Shown piece after piece: positions 1 to 10,100 of a DNA stretch of 34,256 nt. This DNA is from Planctomycetia bacterium. GTDB taxonomy: Bacteria; Planctomycetota; MHYJ01; WSZJ01. Location of the stretch: the NCBI GenBank assembly GCA_020849035.1, contig JADLHC010000229.1, positions 1 through 34,256 on the forward strand, given 5' to 3'. The translations under genes and the position numbers were made by a program. Below the pieces are notes generated by a model that was not told the DNA's origin, made no database searches, and saw only the letters and a program-made list of their open reading frames with translations. Numbering within the stretch: the stretch's first letter is position 1; each line of letters opens with the position of its first letter.

Positions 1-1
1 T

Positions 2-1175
2 CTGGCGGAAGGGCTGGAGGAGAGGGAGCGCAGCGAGGCCTGGGTGCGGCAGGCTGCGGCGTGCGTGAGCGCGGGGATGCGGGGGGGAGGCGGAGGCGAT
101 CTACCGGCGGGCGGCGGCGCTGGACGCCGCGCGCGGGGACGGGCGCCACCTCGGCGCGGTCCTGATGCACGTCGCGACGCTCTGCGAGGAGGTCGGCCGG
201 CCCGCCGAGGCGGACGACGGCTACGCGCGCGCGCTGGAGCTCGTCCGGGCCGCCGGGGACCGCCGGACGGAGGGCGTGTGCCTGCTCAACTTCGCCGAGT
301 TCCGGCGGAAGACCGGCCGGGTCCCGGAGGCGGAGGAGCTGGCCCGCCGGAGCCTCGAGTGCTCGGCCGAGACCGGCGACTTCCGCAGCGCCGGCGTCGC
401 CGAGGGCATCCTCGGCGCGATCTTCCAGGACACCGGGCGCGTCGCCGACGCCGAGCACGCCTTCCGCCGCGCCCTGGACCTCCACCGCCGCGCCGGCCAC
501 CGCCGCGGCATCGCCGTCGAGCTCGGGCGCCTCGCGATCCTCCTGCGGACGACCGGACGCGCGCCGGAAGCGGCGTCGCTGTTCGAGCAGGCCATCGCCT
601 TCCACCGCGAGAGCGGCGACCGCTGGTTCCTCGGCGTCACCCTCGGCAACCTCGCCAACCTCGTCTCGGACGAGAAGGGCAACCTCGCCGCCGAGCCGCA
701 CTATGCCGAGTCGCTCCGCCTCCACCGCGAAACCGGGAACCGCTACTCCGAGGGCATCCAGCTCATCAATCTCGCCTGCGTCTGCATCGAGACCGGCCGC
801 GCCGCCGCGGCCGAGCCCCTCCTCCGCGCCGGCCTCGCGATCCACCGCGAACTCAAGTCCCGGCGCTTCGCCGGCCTCGCCCTCACCAACCTCTCGCGCG
901 TCCTCGCCGCCACGGACCGCCTCGCCGAGGCCGACGCCGCCCAGGACGAGGCCCTCGACATCTACCGCGACCTCGGCGACGTCCACTCCCTCGGCATCGG
1001 CCTCTGCATCACGGCCGCCCGCCTCTGCGCGCAGGGCCGCGCCGCCGAGGCCCTCCCCGCCTGGCGCGACGGCCTCGCGCACCTCGAGGCCTACGGCGAC
1101 GCGACGAGCGTGAAGCGCTTCAAGGAGGATCGGCGCGCGTGTTGCGAGCGGGCGGGGATTCCGGTGGAGGAGTGA
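2..1175 (+). pseudogene. TPR-repeat protein, 5' truncated by the window edge and split by a +1 frameshift in a G7 run (intact downstream ORF 165..1175)
   Basis: Frame 2 reads LAEGLEERERSEAWVRQAAACVSAGMR up to the G7 run at 81-87. Frame 3 continues GEAEAIYRRAAALDAARGDGRHLGAVLMHVATL... with repeated TPR signatures (TGR..EAE.L...AL.IHRE.G). Confidence 0.8.
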
Positions 1176-1278
1176 TCGGATGAGGCGCCGCCGGCCGCGG
1201 CAAGTGCCATCCCGCGAAGCGCCCGGAAGGTCCGGGAGTCCACCGGGTGCGGCCGCGCGGGAGTGAGCCTGGGTCGTG

Positions 1279-1893
1279 CTACCGCCGCGTCGACGCCTGC
1301 GCCGGCATCGCCCGCCGGCGCGCGAGGCAGACCCACGACCGGAAGTCCTCCCCGCTCGCGCCGAACTCCGCCGCCCGCAGCTCCACGATCTCCAGCCACG
1401 GCTCGACGGCGTTCGCGATGTCGCGCGCGCTCCGCCGCGGCGGGCCGGCCTCCCGCGGCGGGCCCTCCGTGCTCCCGACCAGGCTCAGCCACACCCCGCC
1501 CTCGCCCAGCGCGGCCGCCACGTTGCGGGCGAAGCGCTCCCGCTCGTCCGCCTCGTCGAACGCGTGGAAGCACCCGCGGTCGAACACGAACGCGAACGGC
1601 CCGCCCGCCGGCACCGTCGCGAGGAAGTCCGCCGTCTCGAAGCGGCACCGTCCCTTCGCCCGCTCCCTCGCCCGCTCGATGGCGAGTGGCGCGATGTCGA
1701 CGCCGAGCACGTCGAACCCGCGCTCCGCGAGGAAGACCGCGTTGGTCCCGGTGCCGCAGCCGACTTCCAGCGTGCGCCCCGGGAGGATCGCGCGCGACTC
1801 GACCATCCCGACCAGCAGCGGGTCCGGCGTCCCGGTGTCCCACGGCGGCGGCGCCTCCGCGGCGTAACGCTCGTTCCAGGGGGGGCGTGGCAT
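1279..1893 (-). CDS. Class I SAM-dependent methyltransferase
   Basis: Start MPRPPWNERYAAEAPPPWDTG; motif I LEVGCGTGTNAVFLAERGFDVLGVDIAPLAIERAR. Confidence 0.9.
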   Translation of the reverse strand: MPRPPWNERYAAEAPPPWDTGTPDPLLVGMVESRAILPGRTLEVGCGTGTNAVFLAERGFDVLGVDIAPLAIERARERAKGRCRFETADFLATVPAGGPFAFVFDRGCFHAFDEADERERFARNVAAALGEGGVWLSLVGSTEGPPREAGPPRRSARDIANAVEPWLEIVELRAAEFGASGEDFRSWVCLARRRAMPAQASTRR

Positions 1894-2060
1894 GGGGGAA
1901 TGGTAGCGCCGGACCGGTCCCGGCAGGTGATGTTCGTCGGGTTCGCGAACTTCTCGTCCGTCGTGGACTGCCTCACGGAAGGTCTTCGGCGAGCTCAATC
2001 GGGCTGCCCAAGTGCTAAGCTCGCGCGGGGCGGGGAATCGCACCTGGAACGGCGCAACTC

Positions 2061-2963
2061 ATGACGATCGCACGGGCACTCCTGGCCGCAGTACTGTTGC
2101 TCGTCTTCGCAGTCTTCCTGTCCGCTCGGAGACATCAACCGCCGCCGCCCGAGGCAATGCAGGACGCTCCTGCGATGCGAACGCCCGCCCCCTCCGGCAC
2201 CGGGTCGCGCGAGTGCAGCGAGCCCCGGGAATCCGCGCCGCCCGCGGTGCTCGAGGCACTGGCGGCACTCGACGCCGATACGCTGAACCTGTTTGCCGTC
2301 TCGGACTGGACGAGCCGACCCCCGCCCGTTGAAACCAGCAACTTGCTTCGCGGGTTCGAGGACGATCGGCGGATCCTGGAGGGACACGCGACCGTCCTGG
2401 AGCTATCGAAGATCCTGGTCACGCGCGAGTTCCTGCAGGCGCCGCTCCCGGACGTCGTCTCCGTCCTGCAGGAACTCACCCAGCTGAACATCATGATCGA
2501 TCGCCGGGCGATCGAGGGCCCGGACGAGCTCATCCTGACCTGGGACGCCCGCGAGTTGCCTCTCCGGGATTTGCTCGAGGGCCTGGCCGACCGCTCCGGC
2601 GTCGGCTGGCTCGTGGATGAGGGCGTCGTCGTCATCACGTCTCCGGCCCTTGCGAGGAAAGCCCGCGAGGAGGTCGCGGCCGCCGTCGCGGCGGCTTCGG
2701 AACGACTCGACCGCCAGCGCGAGCTCCTGTCGCGCACCGTCGTCCTCCGGGGCGAGAGTCTGCCGCCGCGGGCAGTGGCCGAGTTGCTCGCGCTGTGGCT
2801 GGGCGTCCCCTGGGACTTCATCGACCTGGACTGGGACAGCCCGCCGGTCTTCGCCTTCGACGGCGCGGAGAGCCCTGCGCAGGCCGTCGCCGATGTCCTC
2901 AGGAATCGTGCCGGCGTTACGACGATCTATCGCGACGGGGTGCTGTGGTTCGTGACCCGCTAG
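2061..2963 (+). CDS. Membrane-anchored/secreted STN (secretin/TonB short N-terminal)-like domain protein
   Basis: N-terminal hydrophobic helix; LPLRDLLEGLADRSGVGWLVDEGVVVITS and a second similar module ending TIYRDGVLWFVTR. Confidence 0.6.
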   Translation: MTIARALLAAVLLLVFAVFLSARRHQPPPPEAMQDAPAMRTPAPSGTGSRECSEPRESAPPAVLEALAALDADTLNLFAVSDWTSRPPPVETSNLLRGFEDDRRILEGHATVLELSKILVTREFLQAPLPDVVSVLQELTQLNIMIDRRAIEGPDELILTWDARELPLRDLLEGLADRSGVGWLVDEGVVVITSPALARKAREEVAAAVAAASERLDRQRELLSRTVVLRGESLPPRAVAELLALWLGVPWDFIDLDWDSPPVFAFDGAESPAQAVADVLRNRAGVTTIYRDGVLWFVTR

Positions 2964-3089
2964 GAGCGGAGTCCGCGGCAGCGGTCTTCAACTCGAGTCG
3001 GACGCGTCATGAGGCCTCTCGATAACCTCCTGGCCCGGGATCATGACCCCGTGCCGGTCCGTCAGGGCACCTGGGAGCGGGGTGTCATC

Positions 3090-4534
3090 TCACGTCTCGC
3101 CCTCGTCGAACCGCGCCATCCCCGCGCGCCGGCACGCCGCCACCATTTCGCTCCGCTTGCCCGCCAGCGACGCCAGGTCCTCGGCCTCCTCGAGCATCGC
3201 CCGGCCGGCGCGCCAGCGCTCGCGGGCTTCGGCGGTCCGGCCGAGCGCGAGCTGGCAGAGCGCGAGGTCGCACCTGTGGGAACCCTCCCAGTCGCGGCTG
3301 CGGGTGCGGCGTGGAGGGCGAGGGCTTGCCGGAAGAGGTCCTCGGCCTCTTCGGCGCGCCCGGTGGCGGTGTAGAGGCGGGCGAGGTTGCCGAGGACGAT
3401 GCCCTGGAAGCGGAGGTTGCCGGTGTCGCGGTGGATGGCGAGGGCCTGGTTCCAGGCGGGTTCGGCGAGGCGGGGGCGGCCGGTTTCGAGGTAGAGGTTC
3501 GCGAGACTTCCGAGCACGACGGCCTCGGAGCGGCGGTCCCCGGTCTTCCGGGAGATCGCCAGCGACTGGAGGGCGGTCCGCTCGGCCGGCTCGGCGCGGC
3601 CGGATTCCCAGAGGATGTTGGCCAGGTTCCCGAGCAGCGTCGCTTCCGCCCGCCGGTCCCCGATGCGCCGGATGGCCTCCAGGGCGAGGGCGTTCGCGGA
3701 TTCGGCCTCGGCGACCCGGCCGGAGCGGCGATGGACGCCGGACAGGATCCCCAGCGAGATGGCGACGGCCCGCGGGTCGCCGCTGGTGCGCGCCCTCTCC
3801 ACGGCGACCTCGAGGTCCCGGCGGGCCAGTTCCGGCCGCCCGGTCGCGAGGCGGAGGTTGCCCAGGCTGCCCAGCGCGAAACTCTCCGCGCCCCGCCGGC
3901 CCAGGCGCCGGTGGATCGCCAGGGCCATCTCGAAGGTGCTCTCGGCCTCGAGGACGCGCCCCGTCTCGACGTAGGCCGTGGCCAGGTTCTCGAGCGCGAT
4001 TCCCTCCTCCGCGGTCGCGCCGGCGGACCTCGCCGCCTCGACCGCCTGCCCGAAGCACTCCTCCGCAGCGCGCGAACGGCCGTGCTTGAACGCCGCGTCG
4101 CCCGCCCTCAGCAGGACCCCGGGGCGCCCCTTCGCCGGCGTCAGCCCCGCCAGCTCCCGCCAGCACGCCTCCTCCTCCGGCCGGTAGTCCCTCCTCGCGA
4201 CGTCCGCCGCGCGGCGCAGGTAGAGCGGCAGCACCGCGGCAGGGAAGCCCGGATCCGCGCCCCGGAGCGCTTCCCGGGCGTGACCCGCCAGATCGAGCGC
4301 GAAGGCGTCGGTCGCGTGCGGGGCGAACGGCGTCGCACGGTCCAGCGGCGGCGGCTCCGGCGCCCGGCCCCCGCCCATCGCCTCCATCCGCTCGAACGCC
4401 AGGCCGTGAAGGCGCGCGCGGTCGCCGGGGAGCTGCAGCTGGTAGGCGGCGTCGCGGAGAAGGGCGTGGCGGAAGAGGTACGCGGATTCCGCGTTCACCG
4501 GGCCATGATAGGCGAAGCGGCGCGGGGCCCTCAA
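3090..4534 (-). pseudogene. TPR-repeat protein with STAND/AfsR-type winged-helix tail (YLFRHALLRDAAYQLQLPGDRARLH), frameshifted near its 3' end
   Basis: ORF 3062..4534 carries the TPRs to ...DLFRQALALHA. The expected C-terminus (RTRSRDWEGSHRCDLALCQLALGRTAEARERWRAGRAMLEEAE...) lies in another frame (ORF 3090..4751). Probable start is GTG at VNAESAY. Confidence 0.75.
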
Positions 4535-4726
4535 CGTGGCGCCGCGCGACTGACTTGCGTCCGGGTTCTCCCAGCTTGGACCGGGAATCGTCGGCTGTCG
4601 CCCATGGCGTCTCGACTGCGACCGCGCCGACCGGGTTCGACGAGCGGACGATGACCGGGAGCGACGGCTCGTTGCGTGTGGGGAACTTCACCACATCCCT
4701 GCCCTCGCCGGGTCGAACCCCGGTGC

Positions 4727-6487
4727 TCACTCTCCCTGTTCGTCCAGCCACTCCTGCAGAGCCTCTCGGCGGTCCCAGTCCTTAGGCGCGACCTCCAGGG
4801 CCTTGCGGTAGTCCGCGATCTGGCCCTCCACGTCCTTCAGTTGCCCGCGGCAGTTCCCGCGCGCCTCCCAGGCCGCCGGATCGTTCGGGTCGAGCGCCAG
4901 AAGGGCATCGACATCCTCGAGGGCCCCCTTCCAGTCCTCAAGCTGCTCCCGGCATGCCCTCCGGCCCAGGAGCGCTTCCCGGTCTTTCGGGTTTGACCGG
5001 AGCACGAACGTGTAGTCCGCGGCGGCCCTCGAGAAGTAGTGAAGCGCGAACAGGGAAGAGGCGCGGTTGATCCGGAAAAGCCGGTCCTCCGGCGCCAGGC
5101 GGATGGACTCGTCGAGCGCCTCCTGTGCTTCCCTCTTCCGGTCGAGCCTGACCAGGACGACGCCCCGGTACGAATGGGCTTCCGCCGACTGCGGCTCGGA
5201 TCGCAGGGCCTCGTCGAGGAGTTCGAGGGCCGTCTTGTTGTCGCCTTCCTTTGAAAGTTCCCACGAGATCAGGACGGCGAGATGCGCCGTGCGCGGCCCG
5301 GCTTTTGCCGCCGCCCTGAAATCCCGGACCGCCGCCTCCCTCTTGCCCAGGCTCGACAGCGCCCAGCCGCGGTCGTAGAGCGCCGTGGGGTCGTCCGGCG
5401 CCAGTCGCACGGCCTCGTCGAAGTCCCTGTACGCCGCATCCGCCTTCCCCAGCCGGTGGAACGCATAGCCCCGATTCAGCCAGACTTCCGGGCGCCTCGG
5501 GTTGATCTCGATCGCCGCGCCGAAGTCCTGCACGGCCTTCTCGAGGTCCTTGTTCAGGTAGATCATGCCCCTGCGATTCAGCGCGTCATCGTCGCGCGGG
5601 GAGAGTCTCAGCGCCTGCGTGAAGTCCTCGATCGCCCGGTCCGGCTCGGACTTCGCCAGCGCCTTCCCGCGCGCGATCCACGCCTTCGCATCGCCGGGGC
5701 CGAGCCGCACGCCCTCGTCCAGTTCCTTGAGCGCCTCCTTCTCCTGCCCGGCCTTCAACAGGAGCGTGCCGTAGTAGCGATGCCAGTCCCCGTTCCCCGG
5801 TTCTCCCTTGAGTGCCGCGGCCATCTCGGGAAGCGCCGCTGCAACGTCCCCTTTCGCCTCGAGGCAATCCGCGATTCGGACGTGGAGATGCGGAAGATCC
5901 GGACCCAGGGCCAGGGCGCGCCGGTAGTCGGCGAGCGCGCCGTCGAGGTCCCCATTGCGGCGACGGGCCAGCCCCCGATTCGCGGGAATCCGGCCGTCGC
6001 TCGGCATGAGCTCCTCGGCCTCATCCAGGTCCTCAAGGGCCCCCTTCGGGTCGCGGGCATCGCTCTTCGCAATGCCGCGGTTGTGCCAGGCTTTCCACAG
6101 CTTCGGATCCAGGCGGATCGCCTCGTCGAACTCAGCGATCGCCGCGGCCAGTTGCTGGCGGTGCCACAGCACGTCGCCTTTCAGTTTGTGCGCCAGGGGA
6201 TCTTTGGCGTCGATGGCCAGCGCCGCCTCCACGTCCTTCAACGACTCCTCGCCCTGCCCGGACCTCTCCAGCGCTTCGGCGCGCCCGTGCAGGGCGCGGA
6301 CGCACTTCGGATCGCTCGCGAGCGCCTCGCCGAAGGCCTCGATCGCGGACTTCCAGTCCCTGGCTTCGAGAGCCTTCTCCCCGCGCTCGCAGGCGCCGTC
6401 GGAGGGTCCGTCCGCAGACACGGCGCCCGGGAGGAGGAGCAGGGCGGCCATGAAAACCCCGCGCGCACCGGCCCGTCTCATGTCCAT
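4727..6487 (-). CDS. Secreted TPR-repeat protein
   Basis: Signal peptide-like N-terminus (MAALLLLPGAVSADG) then many TPR units (AIEDFTQALRLSPRDDDALNRRGMIYLNK...). Confidence 0.9.
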   Translation of the reverse strand: MDMRRAGARGVFMAALLLLPGAVSADGPSDGACERGEKALEARDWKSAIEAFGEALASDPKCVRALHGRAEALERSGQGEESLKDVEAALAIDAKDPLAHKLKGDVLWHRQQLAAAIAEFDEAIRLDPKLWKAWHNRGIAKSDARDPKGALEDLDEAEELMPSDGRIPANRGLARRRNGDLDGALADYRRALALGPDLPHLHVRIADCLEAKGDVAAALPEMAAALKGEPGNGDWHRYYGTLLLKAGQEKEALKELDEGVRLGPGDAKAWIARGKALAKSEPDRAIEDFTQALRLSPRDDDALNRRGMIYLNKDLEKAVQDFGAAIEINPRRPEVWLNRGYAFHRLGKADAAYRDFDEAVRLAPDDPTALYDRGWALSSLGKREAAVRDFRAAAKAGPRTAHLAVLISWELSKEGDNKTALELLDEALRSEPQSAEAHSYRGVVLVRLDRKREAQEALDESIRLAPEDRLFRINRASSLFALHYFSRAAADYTFVLRSNPKDREALLGRRACREQLEDWKGALEDVDALLALDPNDPAAWEARGNCRGQLKDVEGQIADYRKALEVAPKDWDRREALQEWLDEQGE

Positions 6488-6535
6488 GGGCGCGATTCTA
6501 CTGCGTCAGCGCCACGAGACGACTGCGAGGTTGGC

Positions 6536-6757
6536 GTCGCCGACCTCTGGAAGGATGGCGAACGCCTCGCCGAGGTTCTCTCCGCCGCGCAGGGCCACCG
6601 CAGGGAGGCCGTGGAGTGCGCGTCCCGGAGCGGCCTGCTCCACCGCGTGCGTAAGAACCTCAACCGTGCCGGTCGAGACTCGATCAAGGAGCACGTCCTC
6701 CGCAGGAACAGGTACATGTTCGAGGTGCGCAACCGGAAGGCGAAGGCGCGCGGGTCA
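6536..6757 (+). pseudogene. Remnant of the uncharacterised helical protein family found whole at about 29.8-30.4 kb
   Basis: VADLWKDGERLAEVLSAAQG...LLHRVRKNLNRAGRDSIKEHVLRRNRYMFEVRNRKAKARG aligns with ADFIKEGERLAEALSAAEG...SLHRALKALNRVGQATFADDVAHKGKYAFEVLNRKNKATG. Confidence 0.75.
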
Positions 6758-7106
6758 CCAGAGACAGTTGCGCCCCTGAAATCGTCGACGAAGTTGAATG
6801 CAACTCCCTTTGACAAGGCTAAGTTCGAAGGGGGTATTGCGATATGTCCTGGAAAGCGCCCCACTTCTTGACCAGGCGACCCACGAGTGCTGCGATGCGT
6901 ACCCGCTGAAGCTTTCCGGGTTTTGCGGCGGAGTGATCAACTACGGAATCGGAAGCGGCCGGCCGCACCCCCTCGGACGGGTCTCAGGTGTCGCGCAGTC
7001 ATGGCAGGAGAGGACCTTCCGAAACCACGCAGGAGATTTGGTACGCTCGCCGCTCGAGTGTTCGGCGCGTCCGATGATCGGTCACCTTTGTGAACGGGGG
7101 AGAACG

Positions 7107-10100
7107 ATGTCCTTCAGAGCAGTCTGCGCCGTGGCGATTCTCGTGAGCGGTTTTCTTCTGGCAGGGTGCAAGCACCAGGGGTCCGGCGGTGGGTCCTCCT
7201 CCGGAAGCAGTTCCGGCGGAAAGCCGTCGCCCCCTCCGCCCCCGCCCCCTCCGCCCCCGCCCCCTCCGCCGCCGCCCCCGCCCCCGCCGCCGTCGGCTCC
7301 GGTCCTTGTATCCCCCAACGGCGGGGAGTTCTGGCCGGTCGGAGCGTCCTCGTCGGTGACGTGGACCCCTGCGGACGCCGCGAGCCCAGTCGACCTGGAA
7401 ATCTCAACGGACGGCGCGACATGGAGCCTGCTGGCGGCAGGGTTGACAAACGACGGGATGGAGATCGTGACGGCTCCGGGGACGCCGAGCACGACCGCGC
7501 GCGTTCGAGTGACGGAGACGGCGAGCGGCGCCAGCGACATTTCGGACGCCGACTTCGTCCTGTCGGGCATTCGCGTCCTGTTCCCGAATGGCGGGGAAAC
7601 CTGGGCTACCGGTGGACCGGCGACCGTGACCTGGGTCGGGGCGGGGTTTGCCGGCACAGTGGACATCGAGATTTCGACGGACGGAACGACGTGGTCACCA
7701 CTGGCGACTGCGACCCCCAACGACGGGACCCAGACCGTCACGGCGCCCGCGATTCTCGCCACGACGGCGCGGGTTCGCGTGTCGGAAACGACGGGCGCGC
7801 TGTCTGATGTTTCGGACGCCGACTTCTCGATCGCGGCACCGTGGGTGGATGTTGGCGCCGGTCTCATGGGGATCTGGCAGGGGGCGATCGAGTGGGGGGA
7901 TTACGACAACGACGGCGACCTCGACCTGGCGGCGGCCGGGTATGTCGACTGGGTGGCGATGCCGGCTCGGATCTACAGGAACGACGGCGGGGGAGTGTTC
8001 ACCGACATCGGGGCGACGCTACCGGCCGTCTACAGCTGCGGTGTCGCCTGGGGCGATTATGACCGCGACGGGGATCTTGACCTGGCGCTCGTCGGGAACA
8101 CGAGCGGCTCCACCGCGATAGCCCGGGTGTTCCGGAACGACGGGGCCGGAGTCTTCAAGGACATCGCTGCGGGAATGATCGGCACCGCCTGGGTCCGCGA
8201 CGTTGCCTGGGGCGACTACGACAACGACGGGGATCTCGACCTTGCCTACACCGGGTACGTCTACGGCGATACGGCGCACTTCCGTCTTTACCGGAATGAC
8301 GGGGGGGACAAGTTCACGGACATTGCGCCCGCGCTTCCCAACCTCTACCAGACGGCGATCGCCTGGGGCGACTACGACAACGACGGGGACCTGGATCTTG
8401 CCCTGGCGGGCTACAGCATTTCCCTCGGCAACATCACGAGGGTCTACCGGAACGACGGCGACGGCGTGTTCACGGACATCGGGGCAGGCCTGACGGGCGT
8501 CGCATGGGCCGACATCGCCTGGGGCGACTACGACAATGACGGGGATCTCGATCTCTGCGTCGCCGGCGAGACGACCACCGCCCGCGTTTCGCGTATCTAC
8601 AGGAATGACGGAAGCGGCGTTTTCGTGGATATCGCGGCGCCGATCGTGGACGTCCGGTACGCTGCGGTGGCGTGGGGCGACCACGACAACGACGGGGACC
8701 TCGACCTCGCGATCTCAGGCGGCATCGGGAGCCTGGGCAACGCAACCAGGGTCTACCGGAACGACGGCGGCATCTTCTCGGACATCGGGGCGCCGCTGAC
8801 GGACGTCCGAAACTCCAATCTCGCCTGGGGTGATTTCGACGGAGACGGCGACCTGGATCTTGCCGTCGCTGGGTGGCAAACGAGTACGACGCCGCAGATC
8901 CTGAGGATCTTCCGAAACAACCAGGGGGTGTTGAACGCGGAGCCGGGCGCGCCCGGGGGTCTGACCGCAATTCCCGCCGCGGGTGCCGTCGGCCTTTCGT
9001 GGGGCGCGGCGGTTGACGACCACACGCCGGCGGCCGGCTTGGACTACAACCTGCGCATCGGGACGTCGCCCGGCGGCCAGGACGTCTGCGCGCCGATGGC
9101 GGACACAGGAACCGGCGCCAGGCAGTTGCCTTGGATGGGGCTGATCCGGGGCGGAGGCATCGACGCGTCGCTGCCTCCCGGCACCTACTACTGGAGCGTG
9201 CAGGCCATCGATCCCGGGCTAGCCGGCGGCGCATGGGCGCTTGAAGCGTCGTTCGTTGTTCCGGCGCCGCCCCCGGTCCTGACGGTCCTGAGCCCGAATG
9301 GAGGCGAAACCTGGACCATCGGTGTCCCCGCAATTGTGACCTGGTTGCCGGTGGACACCGGCAGCCCCGTGAACATCGAGTTGACGCTCGACGGGACCAC
9401 CTGGTTCATGATTGCCGCGGGAGTCGTGAACGACGGGAGCCACGTCATCAGCCCCCCGGCGACGCCGAGCATGACGGCGCGGGTGCGCGTCACCGAGACT
9501 TCGAGCGGAACCATCGATGCCTCTGACGCCGACTTCAACATTGGCGAGTCCTGGCAGGACATCGTGGCCGGGATCTCGGAAGTCAAGCTCAGCGGGCTGG
9601 CCTGGGGAGACTACGACGGCGACGGCGACCTCGACCTCGTCATGGGAGGCCTCCTCGGTTCCGGGGACGCCACGACCCGCATCTACCGGAACGACGGCAT
9701 TGACGTCTTCGTCGACATTCTTGCCGGACTCCCCGACCTGTGGCAGTGCAGTTTCGCCTGGGGAGACTACGACAGGGACGGAGACCTGGACCTCGCAATG
9801 ATCGGAGGCATCCCGACCGCGGGCGGCGTCTACTTCTCGCGAATCTATCGAAACGACGGCGCCGACAAGTTCACGGACATTGGGGCGCCGTTGACTCCCG
9901 TCAAGTCGGGCTCCCTCGCATGGGGAGACTTCGACCAGGACGGGGATCTCGATCTTCTCCTCGCCGGATCCGCCGTGGGAGGTGCGGTCGCGAACATCTA
10001 CCGCAATGACGGAGGCGGCATCTTCACTGATATCGTCGCCGGACTGACGGGCGTCTTTCAGTGCTCCGCAGCCTGGGGAGACCACGATCTGGACGGGGAT

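Noticed and set aside
3311-4654. 447-aa + ORF
   Set aside because: Antisense to the minus-strand TPR gene; repetitive composition mirrors the TPR periodicity.
4700-4735. Possible tRNA T-arm (ccgggtcgaaccccgg)
   Set aside because: T-loop is too short and no acceptor or anticodon arms are found around it.
7082-7867. Minus-strand ORF with poly-Gly stretch
   Set aside because: Poly-Gly is simply the antisense of the polyproline tract in the FG-GAP lipoprotein.
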